Shown here: positions 11,660 through 20,326 of the stretch, one piece after another
How positions within the stretch are numbered: the first letter of the stretch is position 1
Layout: each line of letters begins with the position of its first letter
Source of the DNA: Craspedostauros australis
Taxonomy: Eukaryota; Bacillariophyta; Bacillariophyceae; Mastogloiales; Achnanthaceae
Direction: 5' to 3'
Assembly (NCBI GenBank): GCA_026770025.1
Contig: JAMXDE010000021.1
Coordinates: 744,001-808,000 of the forward strand
DNA: 64,000 bases
Program-made: the position numbers and the translations under genes
The notes under the pieces: generated by a model
The model's database searches: none
Told to the model about the DNA's origin: nothing
Seen by the model: only the letters and a program-made list of their open reading frames with translations

Positions 11660-13582
11660 TTAGTCCAGCTTGGCAACATCCCTGACCTCCAGTTCTTCGA
11701 ACTCGGTGTCCAACATCTTCTCCCATCCCTTGACAGCGGCGGTGTCTTCCTTGCTTAGAACGTTGATGACCATGCCGCGACGACCGGCACGTCCTGTTCT
11801 GCCAGCAATGTGCATGTACTCATCCGGTCCAGGAGCACGTCCGACGACGATCACAACGTCAAGTCCGTCCAGGTGCAATCCTCGCACTGTGTCCTCTCCT
11901 GTCACCAGCAGGTAACCATCCTCGCTTTCATCCTCTGCGCCGTCCTCGCTGTCAGAGGCTTTCTTCTTCTGAAAGTACGAGGACTCTCCGATGCCTGTCG
12001 CACCGGACACCAGACGATGCTTCTCGATCATGCGATCCGTGCCATCCGCCTGCAACGCATCCAGCAAGGACGTCGGCGATGGTTCGCATCGGAAATGCTT
12101 CAAGGCACCGATTGCGTTCTGTGTGCTGAGGCCGCAACCTCGTGTCAAGACCAGGAGCATTTTGCGTCCCTTCTTCAGGTTGAGACCCTTCACGACGAAG
12201 AACGCGCTGGTGAGGAGCTGACCCGAAGTGGTGGTCTCGATAGCAGTGACGTAATTCTTGACGGTCGCTGGGATGGTGATGGCGCGGCTCTGATGCACAC
12301 CGCGTTGCGCGCCCTGCTGCGATGGAATGACATCGTCCCCGGCCTGTGTGCCGTGAATGATGTCGGGACATTCCTGGGGCGTCAATCCCAGCACGCGCGT
12401 GAGTTCGCGTTTCATGGGCCGTCCCACGGTTGCGCTGGCCGCAATAATCTGCGCCCGTCCGAGCGTCATGCGTGCCACGGCAGCCGTGACGATAGCAGCT
12501 GGTCGTTCATGGGCCTTGCCCGCTGGCGAAGATGGTCCATATCCTCTCGACTTTTTGACATTGAGCAAGCGGTCGACCTCATCCAGAACCAGCCACCGGA
12601 CGTGCTGCAGCAGGAACATGGCCTGCGGTTTCCTCGTTGGCGATGCGGGCATCTTCTCATTTCCGTAGAGCGACGTCATGATGGCCTTGGCCGATCCGAT
12701 GTACAAGCGGGTCTCTCGCGCTCTGCCAGGCGAATCATCATCCAGCAAACCGCCGTGCTCTTGCTCGCCGCGATCGCGCAGGGCGTCGCCTGATGACATG
12801 AGGTCGGTGGGCTGCGACACCATGCGCACAGTGCCCGGTGGTGCCAAGACGGATGCGATACCAGCAACCTGCGCGGCCAACTCACGCGTGGGTGTGAGAA
12901 TGAAGGCGTACGCGTCGTCCATGTTGTCATTCTCGTGATCCAGCCACAGCTGTTCCGTGATCGGCAGCAGGTACGCCAGGGTCTTCCCGCTTCCGGTCTC
13001 GGCATGCAGCACCAAGGACTCACCCTCAACAAGACGCGGTAGCGAGTCTGCTTGGATGGTGGTCGGCGTTTGGAAATCTGCGTTGCCCAAGGCCACTCCA
13101 GCCGCCTTGGACAGCCTCAAGCCGCAGAAGGAGGCCATTCGCTTTTGCGACTGCTCGCTGTCGACATCCCATGGCGTGACTTCTTCGACAGCATTCTTCG
13201 CGTCGGAGACACCAAGATCGTGCTGCGTCAATCGATTCGCGAGGTCCGGTTTGCGTCCACTGACCCGCAGCTTGCGCTTCTTCAATTCTGCTTTCAGCGC
13301 GTTGGCCGGTTGTTTGATGTAGCTCTGGTAGAGCTCTTCGTATTCAGGGTCGTTCGATGGCTCGTCTTGGGGTGCTTGCGGCGTCCGCTTCATCCGTTCC
13401 AGCTGCTTCATGGTTCGCTCCATCGCTTCTTCGGGCGATGTCGAAACGCTCAGCGCCGAAGTCGATGGCACCGTCGATGGCACCCTCGTTGCTGTACGCT
13501 TCACTGCCGTGAACGCATCGCATGATTGTGTGCTGGCAAGCAACGCCAGAAGTGAGACCAATAACGCCGCTGACTTCTCCAT
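11660..13582 (-). CDS. Plastid-targeted SAP + DEAD-box RNA helicase
   Basis: Single exon of 640 residues. The ATG at 13582 gives a signal peptide with a hydrophobic core (LLVSLLALLA) and cleavage context CDAFTA near residue 24, followed by a Ser/Thr/Arg-rich transit part. Residues about 93-124 fit a SAP motif (ALKAELKKRKLRVSGRKPDL), a nucleic-acid-binding helix pair. The helicase core follows: Q motif FQTPTTIQ (170-177), Walker A AETGSGKT (194-201), motif Ia PTRELA, motif II DEVD (334-337, a variant of DEAD), motif III SAT, and motifs V-VI with RGLHLDGLD and HIAGRTGRAGRRG. The space between motifs Ib and II and the linker to domain 2 are longer than usual. Probable role: plastid RNA remodelling, such as ribosome assembly or RNA maturation. 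The frame is open 101 codons upstream, but only this ATG exposes the signal peptide. Confidence 0.88.
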   Translation of the reverse strand: MEKSAALLVSLLALLASTQSCDAFTAVKRTATRVPSTVPSTSALSVSTSPEEAMERTMKQLERMKRTPQAPQDEPSNDPEYEELYQSYIKQPANALKAELKKRKLRVSGRKPDLANRLTQHDLGVSDAKNAVEEVTPWDVDSEQSQKRMASFCGLRLSKAAGVALGNADFQTPTTIQADSLPRLVEGESLVLHAETGSGKTLAYLLPITEQLWLDHENDNMDDAYAFILTPTRELAAQVAGIASVLAPPGTVRMVSQPTDLMSSGDALRDRGEQEHGGLLDDDSPGRARETRLYIGSAKAIMTSLYGNEKMPASPTRKPQAMFLLQHVRWLVLDEVDRLLNVKKSRGYGPSSPAGKAHERPAAIVTAAVARMTLGRAQIIAASATVGRPMKRELTRVLGLTPQECPDIIHGTQAGDDVIPSQQGAQRGVHQSRAITIPATVKNYVTAIETTTSGQLLTSAFFVVKGLNLKKGRKMLLVLTRGCGLSTQNAIGALKHFRCEPSPTSLLDALQADGTDRMIEKHRLVSGATGIGESSYFQKKKASDSEDGAEDESEDGYLLVTGEDTVRGLHLDGLDVVIVVGRAPGPDEYMHIAGRTGRAGRRGMVINVLSKEDTAAVKGWEKMLDTEFEELEVRDVAKLD

Positions 13583-14170
13583 GTTTCTACTCGTAGTTGG
13601 ATGCCGTGTTGTCATGGTATGACTATGACGAGATGGCATGGTGCCTCTTCTCCTCGTTCCTGTTTTATGCCAACAAAGAAGAGCCATCACGAAGCAGCAG
13701 ATGATGTGTTCTTTTCGCGGATGCCTTTTCGTTCTGCGCACAATTTTTGATGTTCTGGTTTGGTTGGATTTGGCGCGAGATCCTGTCTGTCCGTATGTCA
13801 GAGCGATGCCAATGACTTGTTGGACTCCACGCTGGATCGCCAACGAGACAAAACAAGAGAGGCTGTTCCGACTCATTCGGCTCAAACGGCGACCATGACG
13901 AAACTGGATGGCTCAAGACAACAACAACTGCGACAGCAGTCGTAACGAGGCAATCCCGTTTGAGACCATCCACAAAACCAAACACAAAATGAGGATCTCC
14001 GCACCCTCGCATTGTGCACAAGACAGGCAGACGGAGAGAGAGACTGGGAGAGCGAGAGCGCATAATTGGATTGAACAGAGCGCAGGGCAACAGTTGGAAG
14101 AGAGCAAGCGCAGATTGCAGACATCAGCTATCCACAACAAACGCAATCGCAATCGCATCGCTCAGCTTCG
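13583..14170. promoter_or_regulatory. Shared upstream region of helicase and CLP1 genes
   Basis: 588 bp between divergent ATGs, the shortest of the four head-to-head spacers in the window. It is rich in AGAGAGAG/GACAG near 14028-14062. No known motif is recognised. Confidence 0.45.
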
Positions 14171-15679
14171 ATGGTGCAAATTGACACAAGCGACCTGCCG
14201 CCGGCTATCGGCGAACGCTTCGAGCTGGAACCGCAGACTGAGCTTCGGTTTGAAGTGCCGCACTTGGCATCGTCCGTCGAGAGCTGCCGATTCATCCTTC
14301 AGAAGGGGAGCTGCGAACTGTGGGGATGCGAGTTGGCGGAGAAGAAGGAGTACACGATCTCGGACGGTGCCGTCAAGCTAGCTCTGTTCACATGGCATGG
14401 TTGCGTGATAGATGTGGACTCGCCCGGCATCGATGTGTACGACAGCACGGAGACGGATCCCAACGTCAGCTACGTCAACACTCACGCGCAGCTGGAATCG
14501 ATGCGGGATGAAGCGGCGGCCGCAGCTTCGTCGGCTGCGACTGGGGCTCCTGTTGAGGCATCTGCGCTGCAGGGTCCACGAGTCATGGTCGTTGGTCCAT
14601 CTGAGAGCGGCAAGACGAGCCTCGCCAAAACTCTGGTCGCGTATGCCTGCAAGGTGGGAAGATCGCCACTTTGGGTGGACCTCGACCCCATGGACAATTC
14701 CATCAGCGTCCCCGGCACGCTTGCTGTTGCGCCGATGACGGCTGGTGCCGTCACTGTGGAAACGTACGCGACGACCGGCGTACCACCGAGCACGCCCATG
14801 ACGCCGTTGGTGCTGTGGCATGGCTCCTCATCGAAGCTGCATGCTGATCTGTTCAAGGCCCAGGTGGCGGCGCTGGCGGGAAAGATTGACAAGCGCCTGG
14901 AAGCGGACGACCTGGCGCGGTCTTCGGGGATCGTCGTCAACACGAACGGTTGGATCGAGCGCGATGGATACGATCCCATGCTTAGCGCGATCGAGTCCTT
15001 GAAGATCAACATCGTTCTCATCATGGGTCAGGAGAAGCTCTACAGCAAGATGACGAGGCATTTCAAGAAGAACAAGCCGACGTTCGTCGAAGAGCTCAAG
15101 GTCCTCAACATACAACCGTCAGGAGGTGTTGTCAAACGCTCCGACGATTTCATACGGTATTGCAGGTCTCGAGCGATCAAACGGTACTTCTATGGGGACT
15201 TGGTGGACCCATCGAAGAAGGGCGTCTCTTCGCTGGCGTCGTCTGCCCTGCAACCTGGTAGATCATCGGAAGCGCCCGGCAGCGCTTCAGCCAACCGAAC
15301 CAACCTCGTCCCCCAGCTCACGCCGTTCCGTTTGCAGATCCAATTTTCCAAAATCAAAATCTTCAGACTGTCGTCGATGTCGCTTGCCAAATCATTGCTC
15401 CCGGTGGCGCAGCAGCAGACGACGGATGCCATACAGGTGGAGTACGTCGAATGCAACGAATCCTTGAAGCACGCACTGCTTGCCGTTTGCCATCCCGCGT
15501 CCGTGCATGCCTACAGCCAAAGCAACCGAGCGCGGGATCTGCTCACGGCGGGCGTGGCAGGTTTCTGTTCGGTGGAGCAGGTCAATATGGATACTGACAT
15601 GCTGGAGGTGCTGAGTCCCTGCACGGGGTCGTTGCCGTCGGATACATTGTTAATTGGAGATGTGTCATGGACAGAGTAG
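14171..15679 (+). CDS. CLP1: CLP1 polyribonucleotide 5'-hydroxyl kinase / 3'-end processing factor
   Basis: Intronless, 502 residues. The three-domain layout of CLP1 is visible: an N-terminal beta domain (ELRFEVP, SCELWGCEL, FTWHGC), the central P-loop kinase domain with Walker A GPSESGKTS at 142-150, WVDLDPMDNSISVPG and the TPLVLWHG turn, then a C-terminal beta domain ending DTLLIGDVSWTE. CLP1 works in cleavage factor II for mRNA 3' ends and in tRNA splicing as an RNA 5' kinase. The P-loop lysine is present, so kinase activity is plausible. An Ala-rich insert (about 114-130) and a Ser-rich loop (about 355-380) are lineage-specific. It is divergent from the helicase gene; its 3' end faces SelD across 1.3 kb. 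Confidence 0.93.
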   Translation: MVQIDTSDLPPAIGERFELEPQTELRFEVPHLASSVESCRFILQKGSCELWGCELAEKKEYTISDGAVKLALFTWHGCVIDVDSPGIDVYDSTETDPNVSYVNTHAQLESMRDEAAAAASSAATGAPVEASALQGPRVMVVGPSESGKTSLAKTLVAYACKVGRSPLWVDLDPMDNSISVPGTLAVAPMTAGAVTVETYATTGVPPSTPMTPLVLWHGSSSKLHADLFKAQVAALAGKIDKRLEADDLARSSGIVVNTNGWIERDGYDPMLSAIESLKINIVLIMGQEKLYSKMTRHFKKNKPTFVEELKVLNIQPSGGVVKRSDDFIRYCRSRAIKRYFYGDLVDPSKKGVSSLASSALQPGRSSEAPGSASANRTNLVPQLTPFRLQIQFSKIKIFRLSSMSLAKSLLPVAQQQTTDAIQVEYVECNESLKHALLAVCHPASVHAYSQSNRARDLLTAGVAGFCSVEQVNMDTDMLEVLSPCTGSLPSDTLLIGDVSWTE

Positions 15680-16996
15680 AACGCAATGCCTCTCTGCAGG
15701 GCAAGAGCAAGAGAGAACGTGGTAGAGTAGAGTACACAAGCTACAGTTCTCAAGCTACAGTTATACTCTCCTCTATACTCGTAGTAAGGCAGATATCTTT
15801 CCGTTCTCTCCCACTCGTTCACCGAACCAATGACGACGTGAGTTGCGGGCGAATCCAATGAGTATTAATACATATAATATGTGTAATACTTTCCAACTCT
15901 ATCTTTGTTTCGATGCATCTGCCATACTCGTACTCTGCTCTGTCGGGATGCCACGGCATCAACAGTGTATTAGTGCTCACTCGTGGTCGTACCATAGTAG
16001 TACGAGTAGAGACCTTGTTTCAACACCGCCGTGACAACAAGGGGACTGCATCACAACGTTGGAAAGAGTTCGCCGTGCTCGTAATTCATCACGTCCTGTT
16101 TGGAGACAATTGACAACGGAGGAACACTACGTTTGCCAATTGGTGCTCCCATACACGTATACACGTACGACCTGGACTACCCGTAGAGTATTGATGTTGC
16201 ACTCCAAGCTCATAACATGGTACGAATATTCTGTTGTAGACGACGAAGCAAAGTGTATATTGTGTATGGTATTCAAGCTGACCAGCGGAAGCGGAAACGC
16301 GATGAAGCCAACGTGTGGCCTATTGGGAGAATAGATTGCAAGGACGTGGCTTGCTGCACGCACCGCAATTTCATGAAAGACGAGCTGAGAAAATCAGTGA
16401 AATGCGCTGCATGCCCCCTCCTCAAAAGGCGATTGTCAACATCAGCCGATGACGTGCTTGTTCGGAAAGATGAGATGGTCTGGAGCAGTACAGCCCAGAC
16501 CACGGTTCATCCTTCGTCATTCAGCACATCATCGTCCTGTTTCCCCATACGTATGTAAAACCGGCCAGCTTCGTCAATCAAATGTTTGTCTCTGTTTGCA
16601 TTTCGCATGTTCTTTGGAAACTGTGGCGTTCGCGCTCCATGGTGCCAGGCGACCTCTCCCACTATATTTTGTTGGTATTGTGACTGTTGCTGTCGTCGTC
16701 GTCGTCGTTTGTTAGTATCGTTGGACGGCAATGAGGATGATGTGCGCGATTTTTGGTGTGTTTGTGTTCAGTGCGTGTGTGTTGGTTTGAGTGCTCTTTG
16801 TGGAGAATGGTACGATGCCGAATTGTTGCGATGGTGTGTCTGTGATCTTTGTGCATATGACTGTTATGGCCATGGTTGTGAGGTCGAAATCGTGATAGCG
16901 CACAACGCCAATGAAAGTGTCCAGTGAAGTCGAACCCAAGGCGGTCTTCGTCTTGCTTGGAACCAAGCGCGCTTGATGGGGTGTCGTCCAAACCGC
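15680..16996. other. Convergent spacer with the SelD 3' UTR
   Basis: 1,317 bp between the 3' ends of CLP1 and SelD. No protein gene is supported. It is the only place where the SECIS needed by the Sec codon of SelD is expected (minus strand). I could not find a canonical ATGA...AA...GA core by eye; one strong hairpin lies at 16469-16511. CTC/TACTCGTA-type short repeats lie near 15760-16010. Confidence 0.5.
16469..16511 (-). other. Strong stem-loop in the presumed SelD 3' UTR
   Basis: Read on the minus strand: GATGA, a 4-nt bulge, TGGTCTGG, an 11-nt loop, CCAGACCA, a 2-nt bulge, TCATC. Both stems are perfect (5 bp and 8 bp). It sits about 490 nt past the SelD stop codon. It starts with an ATGA, but the opposite strand lacks the GA partner and the loop lacks AA, so I do not call it a SECIS. 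Confidence 0.45.
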
Positions 16997-18136
16997 TTAG
17001 ATCTCGAGGATCTTGCAGTCGTCCATGATCCTAGCCTTCCTTTCCTTGCTTTCCACCACCTTGCCGATGATCCAGCCAGGCGTGCCATCCATGGCCTCTA
17101 GTTCCCTTATGTAGTCGCTGGCCTTGTCTTCCGGCATGCATATCATGAGACCTCCGGACGTCTCGGCGGAGTACCCAACGCCCAGACGAAAGTTGAAAAT
17201 CTCTTCGTTGACCGCCATGGTCTTGGCGATGCATGGGAGCGTGTGGAGGTCGATTCCGACCTCGGCCACCTGATTGTCCGCCAAGTTTTGCGCGTGTCCC
17301 AAGATACCGAATCCGGTGACGTCCGTCGCTGCCGATGATCCGTACTTTATCATCAACTTGCCGCCATTCTTGTTGAGGCGGGCCATGCTGCACACGGCAG
17401 AGTGCATCATGTCATCTGCTTCCTCGTCTGTGAGGATGTTCTTCTCCACAATCTTCTTCCAATGCTTGCCGTTCTGGTTCCTCCACTGATGCACATTGAC
17501 CGCAATCTGCGTCCCGATGGGCTTCGTGAGAACGACGACGTGGCCCAATTTGGCACCGTCGGACGGCACGAAGCCTCCTTCGGCAACGACGGAAGTCGCG
17601 ATTCCTCCAATGATGGGCCATGGGTTGAGCACGGTCTGACCTCCTGTGATGGGCGTCTCCGCTTCCTTGCAGGCATCCTTGAAGCCCCGGACCATCTGCT
17701 TGGTACAGATGGTGCGCTCGGCCTCCGGCATGTCACGGCAGGCGGCCAGCAGCATGAGAACGAAGTCGCAGTGCTCCACACCCTCGGCGTAGAGATCGCT
17801 GAGCACGTTGGCAGCCCCGATCCTGCCCTGCAGGTAGGGAGAGTCCACCAGCGGGAAGAAGAAATCCGTGGTGGAAATGACGTAGTGCCCTTGACGCGTT
17901 TCGCGCACGGAACAATCCAGCGCGATCCTTCCGTCGGCGGTCCCGAGGTTGTTGCCATCCCCCAGGTCCAAATCAGACAGCATGGTCTGCAGCTCGTCTT
18001 GCGGGATCTTGCAGGCTCATCCCTTCAGATCGGACCAATCCGTCAGCGACCATCCCTTCGGCAGACCGATGGAGGTTGGGTCGAATCGGACCGTCTCGTC
18101 CTTCGATGGTTGGTACGTTGTCACACTGGATGCCAT
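16997..18136 (-). CDS. SPS2: Selenide, water dikinase (SelD/SPS2), selenocysteine-containing
   Basis: Intronless, 379 residues if the in-frame TGA at 18017-18019 is read as selenocysteine (residue 40). It makes selenophosphate from selenide and ATP, the selenium donor for Sec-tRNA. The N terminus reads WSDLKG-U-ACKIPQDEL: Sec in the place of the catalytic Sec/Cys, followed two residues later by the conserved Lys. Then STTDFFFPLVDSPYLQGRIG (Mg/ATP binding), NVLSDLYAEG, a Gly-rich ITGGQTVLNPWPIIGG, ATDVTGFGILGHA and the C-terminal ETSGGLM. Length and order match SelD throughout. Translation from the next Met (17983) would lose the catalytic loop, so the ATG at 18136 is preferred. TGA ends the neighbouring oxidoreductase in a normal way, so the genome code itself is not changed. 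It is divergent from the B12D-like gene. Confidence 0.93.
18017..18019 (-). other. In-frame UGA selenocysteine codon of SelD
   Basis: TGA on the minus strand, codon 40. The SelD frame is open and homologous on both sides, and the codon falls exactly on the family's Sec/Cys site (KG-U-ACK). This shows that the host has a Sec insertion pathway. Confidence 0.9.
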
Positions 18137-18960
18137 GGTCGCAGCGATGCTCCAAGGTCTCGCAAGTGTTTCTATGCTCTATTGTATAATATGAGTGCTC
18201 TGCTCTGCTCTGGTTATGATCTCTCTCGAACGAACGAAAGAATCGAACGTGGTTGTTGGCTTCGGTTTGGATGAGGCACGCACAGAGTCGATGGGAACAC
18301 GCATTGCCTCCCGCAGTCCGGTTGGAGGGAGTGCTGCGTACGACCCACGACAACCACAAGAGCGAAGAAGAACTGCGCTGTTCCGACACAGGAACAAAAA
18401 GATGACACATCAACAACGCATTCTCGTCGGAGATGTTCGTGGATCGTCATTGAAGCCTTCCACGTGGAACCCTACATCGACTAGATCGACTTTTTGCTGG
18501 GACGGGTTGATGCTTGTACGAGCTCTTTTTCATGGGCCTCTTGCACAGATGGTGGTTCCGAAAACTGCCCAGTCTTGACATCTCCTCCTCGATCGAATGT
18601 GAATGTATTTGAGAAACGTGGTGTCCTACGTTGACTTCCGATCGTTGCGGAGCGAAAGTATCTTTCGAACAATCGTTTTTCTTTTCTGCTCTTGATGGAT
18701 CCTCTTCCAGCGAACAGAAGGAGAACACACGAGGAAACGTACCAAAGAACAAACACCAGATCTCTGACTGCACCGGAAGCGATAGCAACAAGGAGGAACA
18801 AAGAAGAGGGGGATGAAGGAAGAGAGGAAGACCGCCTTGGTGAGATGATCGCAGAGCAGACGAGAAGGTCACAAAAAGAGTACTTGAAGACTTCCAGCTG
18901 CCGCCGCAATCGCTCTCGCATTCATCACCGCATTCACCAACACTTACGTCAAGCCTCACC
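18137..18960. promoter_or_regulatory. Shared upstream region of SelD and B12D-like genes
   Basis: 824 bp between divergent ATGs. Open frames on the minus strand here (for example 18447-19001) have no domain or coding look and overlap the start of the plus gene. No motif is named. Confidence 0.45.
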
Positions 18961-19515
18961 ATGCTCAACTCAGCCTTCCGACGCGGTGCCCTGTGAGTCA
19001 ATCGTTTGTTCGGGAGAGAGAAAGATCCAGCGAACGAAATGTCTCTCTGCCGTTTATTCTATTACATTATAATCGAGTGCAATAGTATGGAGTGCCGTTC
19101 GTTCGCGCCTGGTCCTGTTGTTGTTGTTGTTGTTGCTGCTGCTGTTGTTGTTGTTGCTTTGAGGAAGATGGCGTGTTTTCTGCTGATAGCACGCACATTG
19201 CGCAACGCTTCAACACGGTCGCCTTGTCTCTCACCTCATGATACGCCTTCGCGTTCTCTTCACTTTTCTCATCGTTGCAGCATGGGACAACGACGATTCC
19301 AGTCCTCCACCAGCACGACCTTCCTGCACAAGCACAAGGCCGAGACCCTCAAGCGCAACTGGTTCTCGGATCCATCCACCTATCCGCTGATGGGAGTCAT
19401 GGTGTCTGCCGCCTTTCTTGTGGTCGGTGTGGGCGCATCCTGCCTGGCGTACAACCCAGATGTGCAGATCAATCCAAACAAGCGCGGTGCCATCATGCGC
19501 ACGTGGGAAATGTAA
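18961..19515 (+). CDS. B12D/NDUFA4-like small mitochondrial inner-membrane protein
   Basis: A tiny first exon of 32 nt (18961-18992, donor GTGAGT) joins 19281-19515 (acceptor TTGCAG, phase 2) to give 88 residues. The first about 30 residues, MLNSAFRRGALMGQRRFQSS, form an amphipathic Arg/Ser mitochondrial presequence. The body holds NWFSDPSTYPLMGVM, one membrane helix (VSAAFLVVGVGASCLAY) and NPDVQINPNKRG, which is the B12D/NDUFA4 (MLRQ) pattern of a single helix followed by an 'NPDV' turn. Family members are accessory subunits of respiratory complex I or IV. The exon-2 reading frame alone can start at ATG 19282, but exon 1 gives the better start and presequence. It is divergent from SelD; no functional link is implied. 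Confidence 0.85.
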
Positions 19516-20326
19516 ATGCGATGGTCCCCACGTCAAGTTGGTCACTTTTTGGAACACAAAGCCAATCGCGAAGAACTTTTGCAAATTTGTGAGACGAGCG
19601 AAACTGCTTCACCCAATGTCAGAGCGGCAATGACAATCCCCACTCTAGATGCGACCGTGCGATGATACCGATTCGCTTTGGCGACCGGCAACATACCAAT
19701 TGGTTCGGATCGCATTGGTGTTACATGAAGAAAGGTCCATCCTGTGGTGGTAGAGAGTAGCCCCATTCATCAATCGAACAGAGAGGAACACAACCGCCGA
19801 ACGAACTTTGGTCAGCTCTGCATGATTACCTCCAATCTACTCCAGTTGTACCAATAGAAAAACTCTACGAATACTCCTCAGACTTTGGATGACTTGCTTT
19901 GCCCATTTTTTTTGAAGCGGGGCTGCCTACTGCCATGTCCCTCGTCCACGTTCCCATTCATCCATACATTCAGTTGCCACAACAAGTGCCACAAAGAAGA
20001 GCCAGCAAATGCTCCAGGGCCATGTTCGTGCAGCAAGTGTTGGGGTCTGTTGTGTCGTGCTACCACTGGTACTCCTCCACATATCATGGCCCTTAGGATG
20101 TGAGCGCAACATGAAGTCTCTACTCGTAGTCGTATGTAATTTGTATCCCTCTCCAAACATTCCCTTGCAATCATCGTATTCTACAATACTTTACTCAATA
20201 CTTGTATACAGCGCATGTGCTGATGTCCACCTGAGAAAGAATGACATCACTTGACTCTCACGACCAAGCAACCGTGCAGTGCTGGCCAGTTCAGCAATTT
20301 CTTCTCAATAGAATTCAGGCGATTTA
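19516..20326. other. Convergent intergenic region
   Basis: 811 bp between the 3' ends of the B12D-like gene and the S41 protease gene. I see no gene or RNA; short frames on both strands carry no recognisable signature. Confidence 0.5.

Noticed and set aside
15680-16996. A canonical SECIS in the SelD 3' UTR
   Set aside because: I found no ATGA-AA-GA arrangement with proper spacing by eye; a search tool is needed.
18017-18019. The TGA in SelD as a pseudogene-making stop
   Set aside because: It lies exactly at the family's Sec/Cys site, the frame is homologous on both sides, and nothing else is damaged.
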